Assembly: GCF_000817785.2 (NCBI RefSeq)
Contig: NZ_JTCM02000049.1
Location: forward strand, 1-47,669
Direction of reading: 5' to 3'
From: Hassallia byssoidea VB512170
GTDB taxonomy: Bacteria; Cyanobacteriota; Cyanobacteriia; Cyanobacteriales; Nostocaceae
DNA length: 47,669 nt
The notes under the pieces are model-generated. The model did no database searches. It worked only from the letters and a program-made list of their open reading frames with translations, and had not been told where the DNA came from. The position numbers and the translations under genes are program-made. Shown one piece after another: positions 1 through 9,983 of the stretch (positions are counted from its first letter, which is position 1; each line of letters opens with the position of its first letter).

Positions 1-17
1 CAAAAATGGACAGGCTT

Positions 18-95
18 CATCCTTTGTGACTCGCTATCGTGTTGAGGATCTTTAAAACAAGCCTGTCCATTTTTGTCTACATGAGTGTGAAACCC
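18..95. repeat. Dispersed repeat, copy 1 of an inverted pair at the window ends
   Basis: These 78 bases recur exactly, in inverted orientation, at 47573-47650. In this copy bases 1-17 (CAAAAATGGACAGGCTT) are the exact reverse complement of 60-76, so 1-76 forms a fold-back structure. The distant copy lacks that first arm. It could be the end of an insertion sequence or a small fold-back element, or bases 1-17 could be an assembly artefact at a contig end. No open reading frame is contained. Confidence 0.8.
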
Positions 96-323
96 CCCGT
101 TGAGTGGACTGGCGTGCGCTTAATCCAAGCGCCCTTTCTTTCCAAGATATTTGTATCACCCAAAAAGTGAAATGGTATTAAAAGTTAGAAGTCAGGAAAT
201 ATGATTAAATCTGGCTGATGATTTTTTTATTTATCTAAGAATCGCCAGAAATCATCAGATAATTTCGAGCGATCGCCCTTGGCGGCGGCTTCCGCATCGC
301 GTGCATCACCTAAAAGAAAATCT

Positions 324-1331
324 ATGTCAATCATCGTTGCTGAAAACCTGAGCAAAGTTTATCCGGTGGCAGTTAAAGAGCCAGGTATAAAAGGGACAAT
401 TACCCACTTTTTCCGCCGCACCTACCGGGAAATTAAAGCAGTTCAAGATGTTTCCTTTGAAATCGCTTCCGGTGAAGTTGTCGGGTTTTTGGGACCGAAT
501 GGTGCTGGTAAAACCACTACACTGAAAATGCTCACAGGGCTGATTCACCCCTCTAGCGGAAATGTCAGAGTATCTGGACAAATTCCCTTTCGGCGTCAAG
601 AGGCTTTTTTGCAAAAAATTACCTTGGTGATGGGACAAAAGCAGCAGTTGATTTGGGATTTACCAGCGCTGGATTCTTTAAAAATTAACGCCGCTGTTTA
701 CAACATCTCAGATAAAGAGTTCCGGCGGCGAGTCGGAGAATTAACAGAAATGTTGTCCCTGGAAGGTAAGCTTACTCAAGCTGTGCGGAAGCTATCTTTA
801 GGTGAGCGGATGAAAGCAGAACTTTTAGCCGCACTTTTGCACCGTCCCTCTGTGCTGTTTCTTGATGAACCGACGCTGGGACTAGATGTGAATGCTCAAG
901 TTGGGGTGCGGGATTTTTTACGCGAGTACAATCAGCGCTATCAAGCGACGGTGTTATTGACTAGCCATTACATGGCTGATATTACAGCTTTGTGTCAACG
1001 GGTGCTATTAATTCACCAAGGAAAGTTGATGTATGACGGTAGCTTGGATGGACTGTTAGAACGTTTCGCTCCTTACCGAGAAGTTCATGTAGAGTTAGCT
1101 CATCCGCTACCGAGAGAGAAACTGATGTCCTACGGTGATGTAAAGCTTTTAGAAGGGCATACACAACAAACAGATGAAAATCAGACATCGGTGTGTTTTG
1201 TGGTGCCGCAAGAGGCTCTTACTCGTACTGTGTCGCGAATTTTGGCGGATTTGGCAGTAGTTGATTTAACTGTAACAGAACCACCTGTGGAAGAAGTGAT
1301 TGGGCGAGTGTTTCAAGCAGGGGTTGTTTAA
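324..1331 (+). CDS. ABC-2-type transporter ATP-binding protein
   Basis: This cytoplasmic ATPase subunit would energise an ABC exporter. From the ATG at 324 it is 335 residues, with Walker A GPNGAGKT near residues 57-64, signature LSLGER near 157-162 and Walker B VLFLDEPT near 177-184, followed by GLD and a switch histidine in LLTSHYMAD. The open frame extends upstream to a TTG at 279, but that extension (AAASASRASPKRK) looks like read-through of a HIP1-rich leader, so I prefer the ATG, after which MSIIVAENLSKVY is the normal family start. The N-terminal linker and C-terminal extension resemble ATPases that pair with ABC-2 membrane subunits. No permease follows: the next genes run on the other strand, so a partner must lie elsewhere or upstream of the window. 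The substrate cannot be inferred. Confidence 0.9.
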   Translation: MSIIVAENLSKVYPVAVKEPGIKGTITHFFRRTYREIKAVQDVSFEIASGEVVGFLGPNGAGKTTTLKMLTGLIHPSSGNVRVSGQIPFRRQEAFLQKITLVMGQKQQLIWDLPALDSLKINAAVYNISDKEFRRRVGELTEMLSLEGKLTQAVRKLSLGERMKAELLAALLHRPSVLFLDEPTLGLDVNAQVGVRDFLREYNQRYQATVLLTSHYMADITALCQRVLLIHQGKLMYDGSLDGLLERFAPYREVHVELAHPLPREKLMSYGDVKLLEGHTQQTDENQTSVCFVVPQEALTRTVSRILADLAVVDLTVTEPPVEEVIGRVFQAGVV

Positions 1332-1333
1332 TA

Positions 1334-1588
1334 ATGGGCATGGGGCATAGGGCAATGGGCATAGGTTTGGCTGTGCGTTGGGGAGGCAGTGCGTTGGTGA
1401 AGCAGCGCGGTCATGTTCGTTACCCCCATGAGCGACTGCTGAAAGGGTTTCCCGGCAGACGCGCACCTGCGGTCGGCTCCGCCGACTTGAAGCACCTGCC
1501 GTCATGGGGCATAGGGCAATGGGCATTGGTAATTCCTCCTTGTCTCCTTGTCTCCTTGTCTCCATCCCCCATTGCCCCATACCCAAGT
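1334..1588. repeat. Degenerate short-repeat spacer
   Basis: This is the convergent spacer between the ABC gene and the chemotaxis operon. It is filled with GGCATAGGGCAATGGGCAT-type words, a block containing CAGTGCGTTGG, and a CTCCTTGTCTCCTTGTCT tandem. Related blocks recur around 32190-32440 and in several other spacers here. Short open frames on both strands across it are repeat translations, not genes. Confidence 0.75.
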
Positions 1589-4500
1589 TTAATTAGATGA
1601 TGCTGCCTCTGCCATACGAAAGATGATTTGCTCTAAAGTTCGCAACAATTCTTGCTCATTGTAAGGTTTAGAAAAGTAAGCTCGCGCACCTAATTGCAAT
1701 GCGAGTTGCCGATGTTTATCACTACTGCGAGATGTTAACATGGCAATCGGTATATTTTTCATATCATTGTTTGATTTCACACGACCTAAAAAGCCGTAAC
1801 CATCAATGCGCGGCATTTCGATATCACAAATCACCGCTTGAACTTGCAAGCCACTATTAAGTTTATCCAAAGCATCTTGACCATCTTTCGCCTGTTCTAC
1901 TTGATACCCTCCTTTTTCGAGAGTCAAAGCCAAAAAGCGCCGGACATTTATTGAGTCATCTACGATCAAAATAGTGCCTTTTTGGTTATCAGGTTGCGGC
2001 AAAATTGCTTTATCATCATTAGGTACGAGGAAGGCAGTTTTTAATTTTGTTGATGGCAATTTACTGGTTTTAGGTGTGCGCTGATTAGTGGCAATCCAAT
2101 ACAGTAACTCGTTAGCGTTAACTAAAGCCACTACTCGACCATCACCAAGAATTGTACAGTTGCTAAAACCATTAGGCAAAGGTATATTTCCCTCAACTTG
2201 GCGGATGGCAACTTCTTGTTCACCCCAACAACGGTCTATTTGCACTGCTGCCGGCTGGTTGTTACCTTTGATGATTAACACATTGGCAGCATTAATCGCC
2301 GGGGCAGTTTCTAAATCTGGGCTATTATAACGGGGGCAATTAAATTCTAAGTGCTGTCCTAAGCGAATCAAAGGCAGCATAGTTCCTTGCCAATTGATAA
2401 CTTCGCTACCAGCCATTGGGAAAACTTGATCGTTTTGGAGTAAGAATATTTCCAAAACTACATCTGTGGGAAATGCCAATAGCATTCGATTACTTTCTAC
2501 CAGCAGTACTCGTGCTACAGAAAGTGTAAACGGCACTGACATGGTAATAGTGGTTCCAACTCCGAGGACTGTATCAACTTTGACATCTCCCCGGATTTGT
2601 TTCAGGTTGTTGCGAACCACATCCATACCGACACCGCGACCGGATAATGTTGTAACTTGGTCGGAGGTGCTAAATCCCGGTTCAAAAATGAGCGATAACA
2701 GTTCTTCGTCACTTGCTTGTGCCAGAAGAGTTGCATCTAAACCCATAGCTGCGGCACGATCGCGAATTTTATCCAAGTCCATGCCACGTCCATCATCACG
2801 CATAGTAATGATTGTACGATTACTGCGGTGAGTGGCTTTAATTTCAATCAATGCTTGTTCCGGTTTACCGGCAGCGCGACGGGTAGCTGGATCTTCGATG
2901 CCGTGATCGAAAGCATTTCTTAATAGATGCATTAAAGGATCGTTTAATGCTTCTAAAATGCTGCGTTCAATTAAAGTGTTGCCACCTTCAACTTTCAACT
3001 GAACATTTTTGCCATATTCTACATTCATGTCGCGCAAAGCTCTAGGAAAGCGATCGAGTAAATCTGATAACGGACGCATCCGTATTTGTGTAAGCTTTGT
3101 TTGTAAATGCTTTGATGTTTTGTTTAACTTTCTGGCAAATTGATCTGTATCGTCAACACTCAGTTGAATATCAGTTGTGACTTCTTGTACTTGAACAATG
3201 GTTTCCATTACCTCTTGCGACAAGAGGCTTAATTCGTTATAGCGATCCATTTCTAAGGTATCAAATCCCCGATCTTGCTGGGGTGAATAGTCGCTATCGT
3301 CAAATGCAAAGTTGTCTGAATTGCCATTACCTGGATATGTTAGTGATGGTGAATTAGATGGTACTCCAGCATGAGTAGTAATTTTGTCGTATGCTGTGCG
3401 TAGTTCCTGATTTTCTCGCTCTAAAACATGCACTCGCTGGCTAAGATTACGTATGAGTTTGCGTAATCTTTCCATTTGCAAGTTCAGTCCATTGCGCTGA
3501 ATAATTAGTTCCCCAAATAAATCGTTAATTTGCTCAAGTTGTTTGCTGGGAACTCTAACTGTATTTTCATGAACTTCGCGGTCTTTGCCAACTGGAATTG
3601 GCTCTGGTTTGCGTTCAACAAATTTGTAATCTGTGGGGGAAAATTCTCTAGAAACTACTACGCTTGGTGGCTCGTCAATAGTAGCGTTGTCATCGATAAT
3701 TTCTGCTTCCAAAGATTCAAAACTTGCGGCAATTATTTCTGGATTTAGCCAAGCTTCTTCGCTGTCTTCTGTTTCTAAAAGTAGTGGTTCTACTATTTCT
3801 GCATCTTTATCTTGAGATTCTAGCGCATCGCTTGCGAGAAACTCAGCTAGAGCCTCTTGTACTTCTTTATCTTGAGATTCTAGCGCATCGCTTGCGAGAA
3901 ACTCAGCTAGAGCCTCTTGTACTTCTTTATCATGAGATTCTAGCGCATCGCTTGCGAGAAACTCAGCTAGAGCCTCTTGTACATCTTTATCATGAGATTC
4001 TAGCGCATCGCTTGCGAGAAACTCAGCTAGAGCCTCTTGTACATCTTTATCGTGAGATTCTAGCGCATCGCTTGCGAGAAACTCAGCTAGAGCTTCTTGT
4101 ACTTCTTTATCATGAGATTCTACCGCATCGCTTGCGAGAAATTCAGCTAGAGCATCTTCTGTGGATAGCAGATCCATATTCGCATAACTCGGAGGTGCGA
4201 TCGCCTCAACTTCGATATCTGTAGGTAAACTATCTCGTTGATTTGTCAGCACCAAAGCTTGCGATCGCCGCCATGCTTGCAATGCTAACCGAGCAATTTG
4301 TTCAACTTGTGTATCCGTAACGGTAGCTGCTATGTGATGCGCGATCGACTCACAAAGCTGGGTAAAAGCTGGTAATTGCAACATTTCTCCCAAACCGCCC
4401 AATTCAGCTGCCATAATCGCAACTTCTTCTCGCAAGCAAGGTTGTTGACTATCTGCCAACACAGATTCTAGACGTTGCAAACATCCTTCTACTTCTGTCT

Positions 4501-4981
4501 CAAAAAGCAGAGGTATAATATCTTGCCCCTCGTCTGCGGAAAGTATGGTTGAGGCATCTTCTGGGGTAGGATCGCCCAGGCGATCGTGCAGTTCATCAAA
4601 AACTGGATAACAAAAAGTTGCTAACCAATCATCTTCAACCACATTACCCTCTGACAGCAATTCCACTATCTGACGCAGCCAATCTACGCCAGATAGCAGC
4701 AAGCTTTGTAATTGCGTGTCAATTTCTAAAGAGTTTTTTCGCGTCCTTAAAACTTTAAAAGAATCTTCTAAACGGTGAGCCAAATCACTTAGGGCACGAA
4801 ACCCCATCATCCCCGCGCCACCTTTGATAGAATGAGCAGCTCTGAGTGCGGCATTAATTTTATCTAATTCGATGCGGTTGGTTGCGTTGATTTCCAGCAA
4901 TACTTCTTCTAAAGTATTGAGATAATCTGTTGCTTCCTCCAGAAACTGCATCTGGATTTCAAGTTCTTTATCCTTTGACAT
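1589..4981 (-). CDS. Hybrid CheA histidine kinase with C-terminal receiver (HmpE/PilL-like)
   Basis: Central kinase of a type IV pilus or motility chemosensory array, phosphorylating the CheY-like partners encoded upstream in the operon. It has 1130 residues. The order is Hpt domain with phospho-acceptor His50 in AAHSIKGGAGMMGF, a second all-helical region, six 20-residue repeats (277-396), an acidic linker, CheA dimerisation helices, an HATPase domain (N box LMHLLRNAFDHGIE near 683-696, DDGRGMD near 729-735), a CheW-like domain (about 860-1000), and a C-terminal receiver with DDS and CDIEMPRIDGY, the acceptor Asp being in CDIEMP. It is the last gene of the operon, 80 bp after the receptor gene. 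In Nostoc punctiforme the corresponding gene is hmpE and in Synechocystis pilL. I assign the family with confidence but not strict orthology, so the symbol is left blank. Confidence 0.93.
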   Translation of the reverse strand: MSKDKELEIQMQFLEEATDYLNTLEEVLLEINATNRIELDKINAALRAAHSIKGGAGMMGFRALSDLAHRLEDSFKVLRTRKNSLEIDTQLQSLLLSGVDWLRQIVELLSEGNVVEDDWLATFCYPVFDELHDRLGDPTPEDASTILSADEGQDIIPLLFETEVEGCLQRLESVLADSQQPCLREEVAIMAAELGGLGEMLQLPAFTQLCESIAHHIAATVTDTQVEQIARLALQAWRRSQALVLTNQRDSLPTDIEVEAIAPPSYANMDLLSTEDALAEFLASDAVESHDKEVQEALAEFLASDALESHDKDVQEALAEFLASDALESHDKDVQEALAEFLASDALESHDKEVQEALAEFLASDALESQDKEVQEALAEFLASDALESQDKDAEIVEPLLLETEDSEEAWLNPEIIAASFESLEAEIIDDNATIDEPPSVVVSREFSPTDYKFVERKPEPIPVGKDREVHENTVRVPSKQLEQINDLFGELIIQRNGLNLQMERLRKLIRNLSQRVHVLERENQELRTAYDKITTHAGVPSNSPSLTYPGNGNSDNFAFDDSDYSPQQDRGFDTLEMDRYNELSLLSQEVMETIVQVQEVTTDIQLSVDDTDQFARKLNKTSKHLQTKLTQIRMRPLSDLLDRFPRALRDMNVEYGKNVQLKVEGGNTLIERSILEALNDPLMHLLRNAFDHGIEDPATRRAAGKPEQALIEIKATHRSNRTIITMRDDGRGMDLDKIRDRAAAMGLDATLLAQASDEELLSLIFEPGFSTSDQVTTLSGRGVGMDVVRNNLKQIRGDVKVDTVLGVGTTITMSVPFTLSVARVLLVESNRMLLAFPTDVVLEIFLLQNDQVFPMAGSEVINWQGTMLPLIRLGQHLEFNCPRYNSPDLETAPAINAANVLIIKGNNQPAAVQIDRCWGEQEVAIRQVEGNIPLPNGFSNCTILGDGRVVALVNANELLYWIATNQRTPKTSKLPSTKLKTAFLVPNDDKAILPQPDNQKGTILIVDDSINVRRFLALTLEKGGYQVEQAKDGQDALDKLNSGLQVQAVICDIEMPRIDGYGFLGRVKSNNDMKNIPIAMLTSRSSDKHRQLALQLGARAYFSKPYNEQELLRTLEQIIFRMAEAASSN
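3794..4153 (-). repeat. Six tandem 60-bp in-frame repeats in the cheA-like gene
   Basis: Six consecutive 60-bp units encode a 20-residue motif starting ALAEFLASDA(V/L)ES(H/Q)DK. Units differ at only a few bases, mostly H/Q and E/D exchanges, so the array is young or homogenised. It lies between the Hpt-like region and the kinase core as an acidic helical linker. Copy number probably varies between strains. Confidence 0.97.
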
Positions 4982-5061
4982 AGTTTTTGTCCATAGTCAA
5001 CAGTAAACAGTCAACAGTCAAGAGTCAAAAGTGCGATCGCCCTTTGACTAATGACTGATGA
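4982..5061. repeat. Heptamer-type short tandem repeats
   Basis: The spacer between the receptor and kinase genes contains degenerate words such as AGTCAACAGTAAACAGTCAACAGTCAAGAGTC and GACTAATGACTGATGACTAA in both orientations, typical of cyanobacterial short tandemly repeated repetitive sequences. It could fold in the mRNA, but I see no terminator. Confidence 0.6.
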
Positions 5062-7893
5062 CTAATCCACCTTGAAAGTTTCAACAGTTTCCTGTAACTC
5101 TTGGGAAATCACCGCAGTTTGTTGCAAAGATTCAGAAACTTGCCGCGAAGAATAGCTGGTGCGCTCTGATACCTTGGCAATTTCTCTCATCAAGTGGCTG
5201 ACAGTTTGCGAGGTTTCTACCTGCGATGTGGTAGCGGTGGAAATCGACTGTACTAAAGAATCAATTTGGCGCGAAACATCCAAAATTTGACTCAAGCTGT
5301 GTTTAGCATCTTCAACAATTCGGGTTCCTTCTACAACTTGGGCGGTTCCGACTTCCATCGCTTGCACAACTTCGCTAGTTTCTCTTTGAATGTTCTCGAC
5401 AATTTGCTCAATTTCTTTTGTTGCCGCTGCACTTCGGGCAGCTAATTCACCTACTTCTTCCGCAACTACAGCAAAACCTTGACCTTCTTCGCCCGCACGC
5501 GCTGCTTCTATGCCGGCGTTGATGGCGAGTAAGTTGGTTTGCATGGCGATTTGATTAATCAAAGATACCACGCGGGAAATTTGTTGGGTAGATTCTCCCA
5601 AACGCTTGACTTTTTTCGCTGTTTCGCCTACAGTTTCCCGCAATCTGAGGATATTTTGCACTGTCATATCCATTGCTTTGCCGCTCTTTTTGGCGGTGTG
5701 CGAAGCATTTTGAGCAACATAAGCCGCTTGTTGGGCGTTTTCGGCTACATATTGTATGGAATTGGTCATTTGATCAACAGCATCTAAGGTGCGGTTGATT
5801 TCTGAGGCTTGGGTGATAGCATCTTCTGCCAGTTCGCGCATCGCTCCTTGGTTAGAACCGATCGCATAGTTTACTTGATAAGCCGCTTGTTTTACTTGGG
5901 TAACAATCAACCGCAAATTTTCCACGATGGAGTTGAAAAAGTCGGCGACGGTGCCAATTTCCCCGGTGGTGACATCAGCCCGCACTGTCAAATCTCCGCT
6001 GGCTGCACCTTCTACTTCCCCTAGTAGTTCAAGAAGTTGCATTTGCAAAGCTTCTTTTTGTTGACGTTCATCTTCGGAACCTTGTTCTGCCTTGTGTCTA
6101 CCTTGTTCTACTTCCTCTAAAAGTTTTGCTTGTTCTAAAGCATAGCCAACTTGAGTGGCTACTTGCTTAAATAAATCAATTTCTGCTTGTTGCCAAAAAC
6201 GGGGGCTATCGCATTGATGAGTAATCATTAAACCCACCAATTGCCCGTCTGTAATCATCGGTGCGATTAAATTTGCCTTGACGGAAAATTTTTCCAACAT
6301 TCTAATGTAACAATTTGCATTTCGCAAGCTTGGCTCTTGATAAATGTTAGCCATCGCTCGCACTCTTCCATCTTTATAAGTTTCTACATGGCGTTCTCGA
6401 AAACATGGATCGTCGATTTGCACTCCCATCATTTTCGGATAACCGGGCGCAACCGATTCGGCAACGACCATTCCATCCCAAGTGCTACGATCGAAGTTAT
6501 AGATAACTACGCGATCGCTTCTCAAGCACGAGCGAACTTCTCTCACCGCTGTTTTAAAAATATCTTCGGTTTTGAGATTTCGGCGAATCCGCAAGGTAAT
6601 TTCTGTGATTATTTTTGCTCGTTCTGCATCCAGTTCTTGTTCTTTTAACAACAACTGTAATTGCTCTGCCATCAAATTAATATTTTCACCCAATTCGCCG
6701 AATTCGTCTTCTGAGTCTATTTCTAAGCGAGTAGTGAGTTCACCTTGTCCCAGCCTTGCTACTGTCTGAGTCGCATTCAAAATTGGTTGTGTCGCACGTT
6801 TAGCTAACCAAGCTGCAAGCAGAGACACCAACAATGTTGTTAATACCGTCCCACCTAATATAGCCAGAAGTAAGTCTCTTTGCGGCGCAAAGACGATCGC
6901 TGTATCTGTAGCCAAAATTACTTGCCATTTTAAATCTGGCAAACCGTTGAGCTTTTCGCCTGCGTAGCTAACTAGCTGTTCTTTATTGTCAATTTGGTTA
7001 ATTGTTTTGAATGTGGCTTCTTTTTGTGTGGCTTGTAGGTTCGCAAAGCCAGGAAAATTTCTTCTTGCTTCTCTACCTATTTGCTTTGATTGCGAAGACA
7101 TGAAAAATTTTCCGGAAGCATCAATTAAATGATATTCTTGCCCTTCTAATGCATAATTTTTTACTACTTCTTCTAAAGATTTTACGGGCATCCGCGCTCT
7201 GACTATGGCGATAGTTTGCCCGGTGACTGCATCTTTAACTGGCGCAAAGGTGAAAATGCTATTAACTTTTGTATCTTTAGATACTTGTGGTTGACTAATT
7301 AATGGGCTGTTGAGTGCAGCTTGAAAGTAATCGCGATCGCTATAATTGGTGAGTGGTTGTGCTTGTGATTGTAAAATCGGCTCGCCCTTTAAGTCAAACA
7401 CAGCAATGCTGTCATAGACTTTCTTACTCTCTCTAATCTTATCGAGTACTGCTTTTTTATCTTGTTCGCTTACAGCTGTCTTAACGGTGGAATTTGTGAG
7501 AATCGGCAGATTAGCCAGCACTTGAATATCGCTATACCGTTCAATCATGAAACGGTTTACTTTGTCTGCCAAGGCTTCGGCTTCAGCTTGTTGCAGCTCG
7601 GAAATTTTGTTACTAATCGAAAGGCTTGCAATGTGATAAGCTAAAGTACCAATACCTAATACAGGCAGAGTGCTGATAGCGATCGCCAAAACTGTAGCTT
7701 TGCTACGCAAATTGAGGCGTTTGAAAGCAGTTAAGGCACGATTCAAGGGAGAATTGGCATTTTTTGGCGATCGCGCATTGCTTCTCAATCGTGGTATATT
7801 ACTATCCGCGATTTCCGATGATACTTCAGACGAAATAAACGATGCGTTTTTATCAGCATCACTACTCTTAGCCGAATCAGTTTTATTAAACAT
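5062..7893 (-). CDS. Methyl-accepting chemotaxis protein with Cache, HAMP and GAF domains (HmpD/PilJ-like)
   Basis: Membrane receptor feeding the CheA-like kinase. It has 943 residues: a cytoplasmic N-terminal tail rich in Ser and Asp, TM1 near 65-90, a periplasmic Cache-type sensor (about 91-338), TM2 near 340-364, HAMP (365-420), a GAF domain (about 440-590), a second HAMP-like segment (620-670) and a methyl-accepting coiled coil whose tip contains [20 protein letters not shown]. The GAF domain carries D495-P-C497-F498 and C528 ([12 protein letters not shown]) and ends with [15 protein letters not shown], the layout of bilin-binding cyanobacteriochromes of the DXCF class. Whether it binds a chromophore is inference. 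The gene follows the cheW-like gene by 62 bp. Confidence 0.93.
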   Translation of the reverse strand: MFNKTDSAKSSDADKNASFISSEVSSEIADSNIPRLRSNARSPKNANSPLNRALTAFKRLNLRSKATVLAIAISTLPVLGIGTLAYHIASLSISNKISELQQAEAEALADKVNRFMIERYSDIQVLANLPILTNSTVKTAVSEQDKKAVLDKIRESKKVYDSIAVFDLKGEPILQSQAQPLTNYSDRDYFQAALNSPLISQPQVSKDTKVNSIFTFAPVKDAVTGQTIAIVRARMPVKSLEEVVKNYALEGQEYHLIDASGKFFMSSQSKQIGREARRNFPGFANLQATQKEATFKTINQIDNKEQLVSYAGEKLNGLPDLKWQVILATDTAIVFAPQRDLLLAILGGTVLTTLLVSLLAAWLAKRATQPILNATQTVARLGQGELTTRLEIDSEDEFGELGENINLMAEQLQLLLKEQELDAERAKIITEITLRIRRNLKTEDIFKTAVREVRSCLRSDRVVIYNFDRSTWDGMVVAESVAPGYPKMMGVQIDDPCFRERHVETYKDGRVRAMANIYQEPSLRNANCYIRMLEKFSVKANLIAPMITDGQLVGLMITHQCDSPRFWQQAEIDLFKQVATQVGYALEQAKLLEEVEQGRHKAEQGSEDERQQKEALQMQLLELLGEVEGAASGDLTVRADVTTGEIGTVADFFNSIVENLRLIVTQVKQAAYQVNYAIGSNQGAMRELAEDAITQASEINRTLDAVDQMTNSIQYVAENAQQAAYVAQNASHTAKKSGKAMDMTVQNILRLRETVGETAKKVKRLGESTQQISRVVSLINQIAMQTNLLAINAGIEAARAGEEGQGFAVVAEEVGELAARSAAATKEIEQIVENIQRETSEVVQAMEVGTAQVVEGTRIVEDAKHSLSQILDVSRQIDSLVQSISTATTSQVETSQTVSHLMREIAKVSERTSYSSRQVSESLQQTAVISQELQETVETFKVD

Positions 7894-7955
7894 AAAGTAA
7901 TTTGCTTGAATAGGTTTATCTAAAAACCAAAAATCCGTTCTTTTAGTAGTACACC

Positions 7956-8453
7956 CTAATCATTACGAAGAATCGAAGACTGGACAATTGCCTGTGCATC
8001 TAATACCAGCAAGATTTCTTTGTGTTGCACAAAGCATCCACGTAAATAGGGAACTAAACTAGATGCAACTTGTCCTATAGGAGAGTGGATTTCATCCGGC
8101 GTAAACTTGGTAGTACCTGTGATTTCTTGCACCACTAAACCCAAAAGCACTGATTCCACTCGAATAATTATCACATTGTATTGCCGCTGTCTATAATCTA
8201 GGCTTTCTAGATTCAGCATTTTTGACAGATCAACTGCCCAAACTATCCGACTGCGCCAATTCATCAATCCCAGTACGCAAGCTGGCATACTGGGAATTGC
8301 AGCTACAGACTCAACAGAAACAACAATCGCTTCTTGCGTGTGCTTCATTGATAATACAGCAGCCGTCTGGCGATTTAATTGAAATCTAAGATAGCCATCT
8401 CCTAAGTTATTTTGAGCTTCTTTGCCAGAGAGTATAGTCTTTGAACTATTCAT
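7956..8453 (-). CDS. CheW-like coupling protein (HmpC/PilI-like)
   Basis: Adaptor linking the receptor and CheA-like kinase in the signalling array. The 165 residues form a single CheW domain, with [20 protein letters not shown], the [17 protein letters not shown] strand-loop typical of CheW, and [13 protein letters not shown] near the end. It starts only 4 bp after the stop of the cheY-like gene, so the two are translationally linked. It is normal length with no broken motifs. Confidence 0.9.
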   Translation of the reverse strand: MNSSKTILSGKEAQNNLGDGYLRFQLNRQTAAVLSMKHTQEAIVVSVESVAAIPSMPACVLGLMNWRSRIVWAVDLSKMLNLESLDYRQRQYNVIIIRVESVLLGLVVQEITGTTKFTPDEIHSPIGQVASSLVPYLRGCFVQHKEILLVLDAQAIVQSSILRND

Positions 8454-8457
8454 TGAT

Positions 8458-8835
8458 TCAAATCGCTACTGATTTAATAGCCCGCAGAAGTTGTTCGCGA
8501 GTATACGGCTTAGTTACATAGGCATCAGCACCTTGTCTCATTGCCCACAATCGATCAATTTCCTGATTTTTAGAACTGCAAATCACTATCGGTACTTTTT
8601 GAGTAATGGGATTTCTTTTGAGAGAACGACACAACTCAAACCCGCTCATTCCCGGCATTACTACGTCGGTAACAATTACGTCTGGCTGTTCTGACACAGC
8701 TTTTTCTAAAGCTTCTTTTGCACCACTTGCTTTTATCACGTTGTAACCACTCTCGTTGAGATAATGGCTCATTAGTTCCAATTCACTGGGGGAATCTTCA
8801 ACAATCAGAATTGTGCCAAGCAAAGTTAGACTCAC
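8458..8835 (-). CDS. CheY-like single-domain response regulator (HmpB/PilH-like)
   Basis: Stand-alone receiver of 125 residues that accepts phosphate from the operon's kinase. It has the acidic pair in ILIVEDSPSELELM, the acceptor Asp in PDVIVTDVVMPGMSGFE, the switch Ser in PIVICSSKN and the conserved Lys in AYVTKPYTREQLL. It has no output domain. It is the second gene of the operon, 77 bp after the PATAN-REC gene. Confidence 0.92.
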   Translation of the reverse strand: MSLTLLGTILIVEDSPSELELMSHYLNESGYNVIKASGAKEALEKAVSEQPDVIVTDVVMPGMSGFELCRSLKRNPITQKVPIVICSSKNQEIDRLWAMRQGADAYVTKPYTREQLLRAIKSVAI

Positions 8836-8912
8836 TCCTAAATCTCCTAAAAAAGTAATTTTGGACTATTAAAGTTACTTTTTCTAATTTTTACTCCTTA
8901 TTAAGTTATCAG

Positions 8913-9983
8913 TTAACCAATGTGTTTAAACACCATTTTCAGCAATTCGGGTTGAGTGAAAGGCTTAGTTAAATAGCCTGATGCCCTAACCATCTTTGCC
9001 TTGGCTCTATCTATAAATCCTGTTCTGCCCGTTACCATAATGATAGGTGTATTTTTGAATGCTGAATGCCTCCGCAATAAAGAACATAACTCGTAGCCGT
9101 CTAAATTCGGCATTTCCACGTCTAATAAGATGAGATCGGGCTTGCTGCGAAGAATTTGCATCAACGCTTTCACCGGGTCGTTAATCATAACAACTGAAAA
9201 TGTGTTCTCCTCCAAAAAGTTCTTGATGGAATTTAAGACTGTTTGGCTATCATCAATGCAGGCAACTGTATACAGTTGTTTGCTAGCAGTTTGCGCTGGC
9301 ATTTTATTATTGTTACTATCTTGACTATCAAAATTGCTTTGTTTTGGCAATGGTTGCCCAAGCTGCATTAGTTGGGGCTGAGATTGCGGCAGCTTGGTTG
9401 CTTTTTCCACTGGCTTTTGTCCAGGGGAAGGAAGTGGTGACTGGTTATTTTGCTGACTTCTCAATTGCTTTTGACAGTGTTCGACTAACAAGCGTAAATC
9501 CAAGCTACAGAATTTTGGCAGTTGATTTAAGCTATTCTCAGCAATAAACTCATAGCTTCCTTCTTTTAAGGTAAGAAATAACTCCACTACTTCTTTAGCC
9601 AAGTTCTCTATCAGCGTTTCTGCTTGCGAAGAAGTGATATGATCTTGATTAACTAACCAGCAAATAGCTTGATAATCTGCATCTGATGTCGGCTGGTTTT
9701 CTCCCTTCGGTTCAAACATCAGCCGCATCTGCACGCGAGTGGCACTGTTGAGAGCGGGAATTTGCTGACTCAACTGTTGTAAATGGTTATCCAGCCGCTC
9801 AAATAACTTATCTGAATAAGAGGCGTAAGTAAGTTTACCGTCCTCTAGATAGATTGACCAAGAAACACTCCCGGTAAATATCCGTAAGCAACCTGTAGCA
9901 CGCCGACTGGTTAGTTGTGCTAACAGAGATAGCGGGTGTAGTTTCTGGGAAAACTTGTAGCTACCTATAGGAGTTGTGCTCAT
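8913..9983 (-). CDS. PATAN-domain response regulator (PatA/HmpA/PilG-like)
   Basis: First gene of the chemosensory operon, 356 residues. The N-terminal part (about 1-180: LHPLSLLAQLTSRRATGCL, VSWSIYLEDGKLTYAS) is a DUF4388/PATAN domain as in PatA and PilG-type regulators. A Gln/Pro-rich linker (about 185-240) follows, then a C-terminal receiver with IDDS, acceptor Asp in PDLILLDVEMPNLDGYEL, Thr in IIMVTGRTG and Lys in SGYLTKPFTQPEL. Such proteins are known in cyanobacteria to govern pilus activity and phototaxis, and PatA affects heterocyst pattern. The position upstream of cheY/cheW/mcp/cheA argues for the motility role. Confidence 0.9.
   Translation of the reverse strand: MSTTPIGSYKFSQKLHPLSLLAQLTSRRATGCLRIFTGSVSWSIYLEDGKLTYASYSDKLFERLDNHLQQLSQQIPALNSATRVQMRLMFEPKGENQPTSDADYQAICWLVNQDHITSSQAETLIENLAKEVVELFLTLKEGSYEFIAENSLNQLPKFCSLDLRLLVEHCQKQLRSQQNNQSPLPSPGQKPVEKATKLPQSQPQLMQLGQPLPKQSNFDSQDSNNNKMPAQTASKQLYTVACIDDSQTVLNSIKNFLEENTFSVVMINDPVKALMQILRSKPDLILLDVEMPNLDGYELCSLLRRHSAFKNTPIIMVTGRTGFIDRAKAKMVRASGYLTKPFTQPELLKMVFKHIG

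Noticed and set aside
3724-4224. 166-residue open frame on the plus strand over the cheA-like repeats
   Set aside because: It is the antisense translation of the tandem repeats; the minus-strand gene has all the family motifs.
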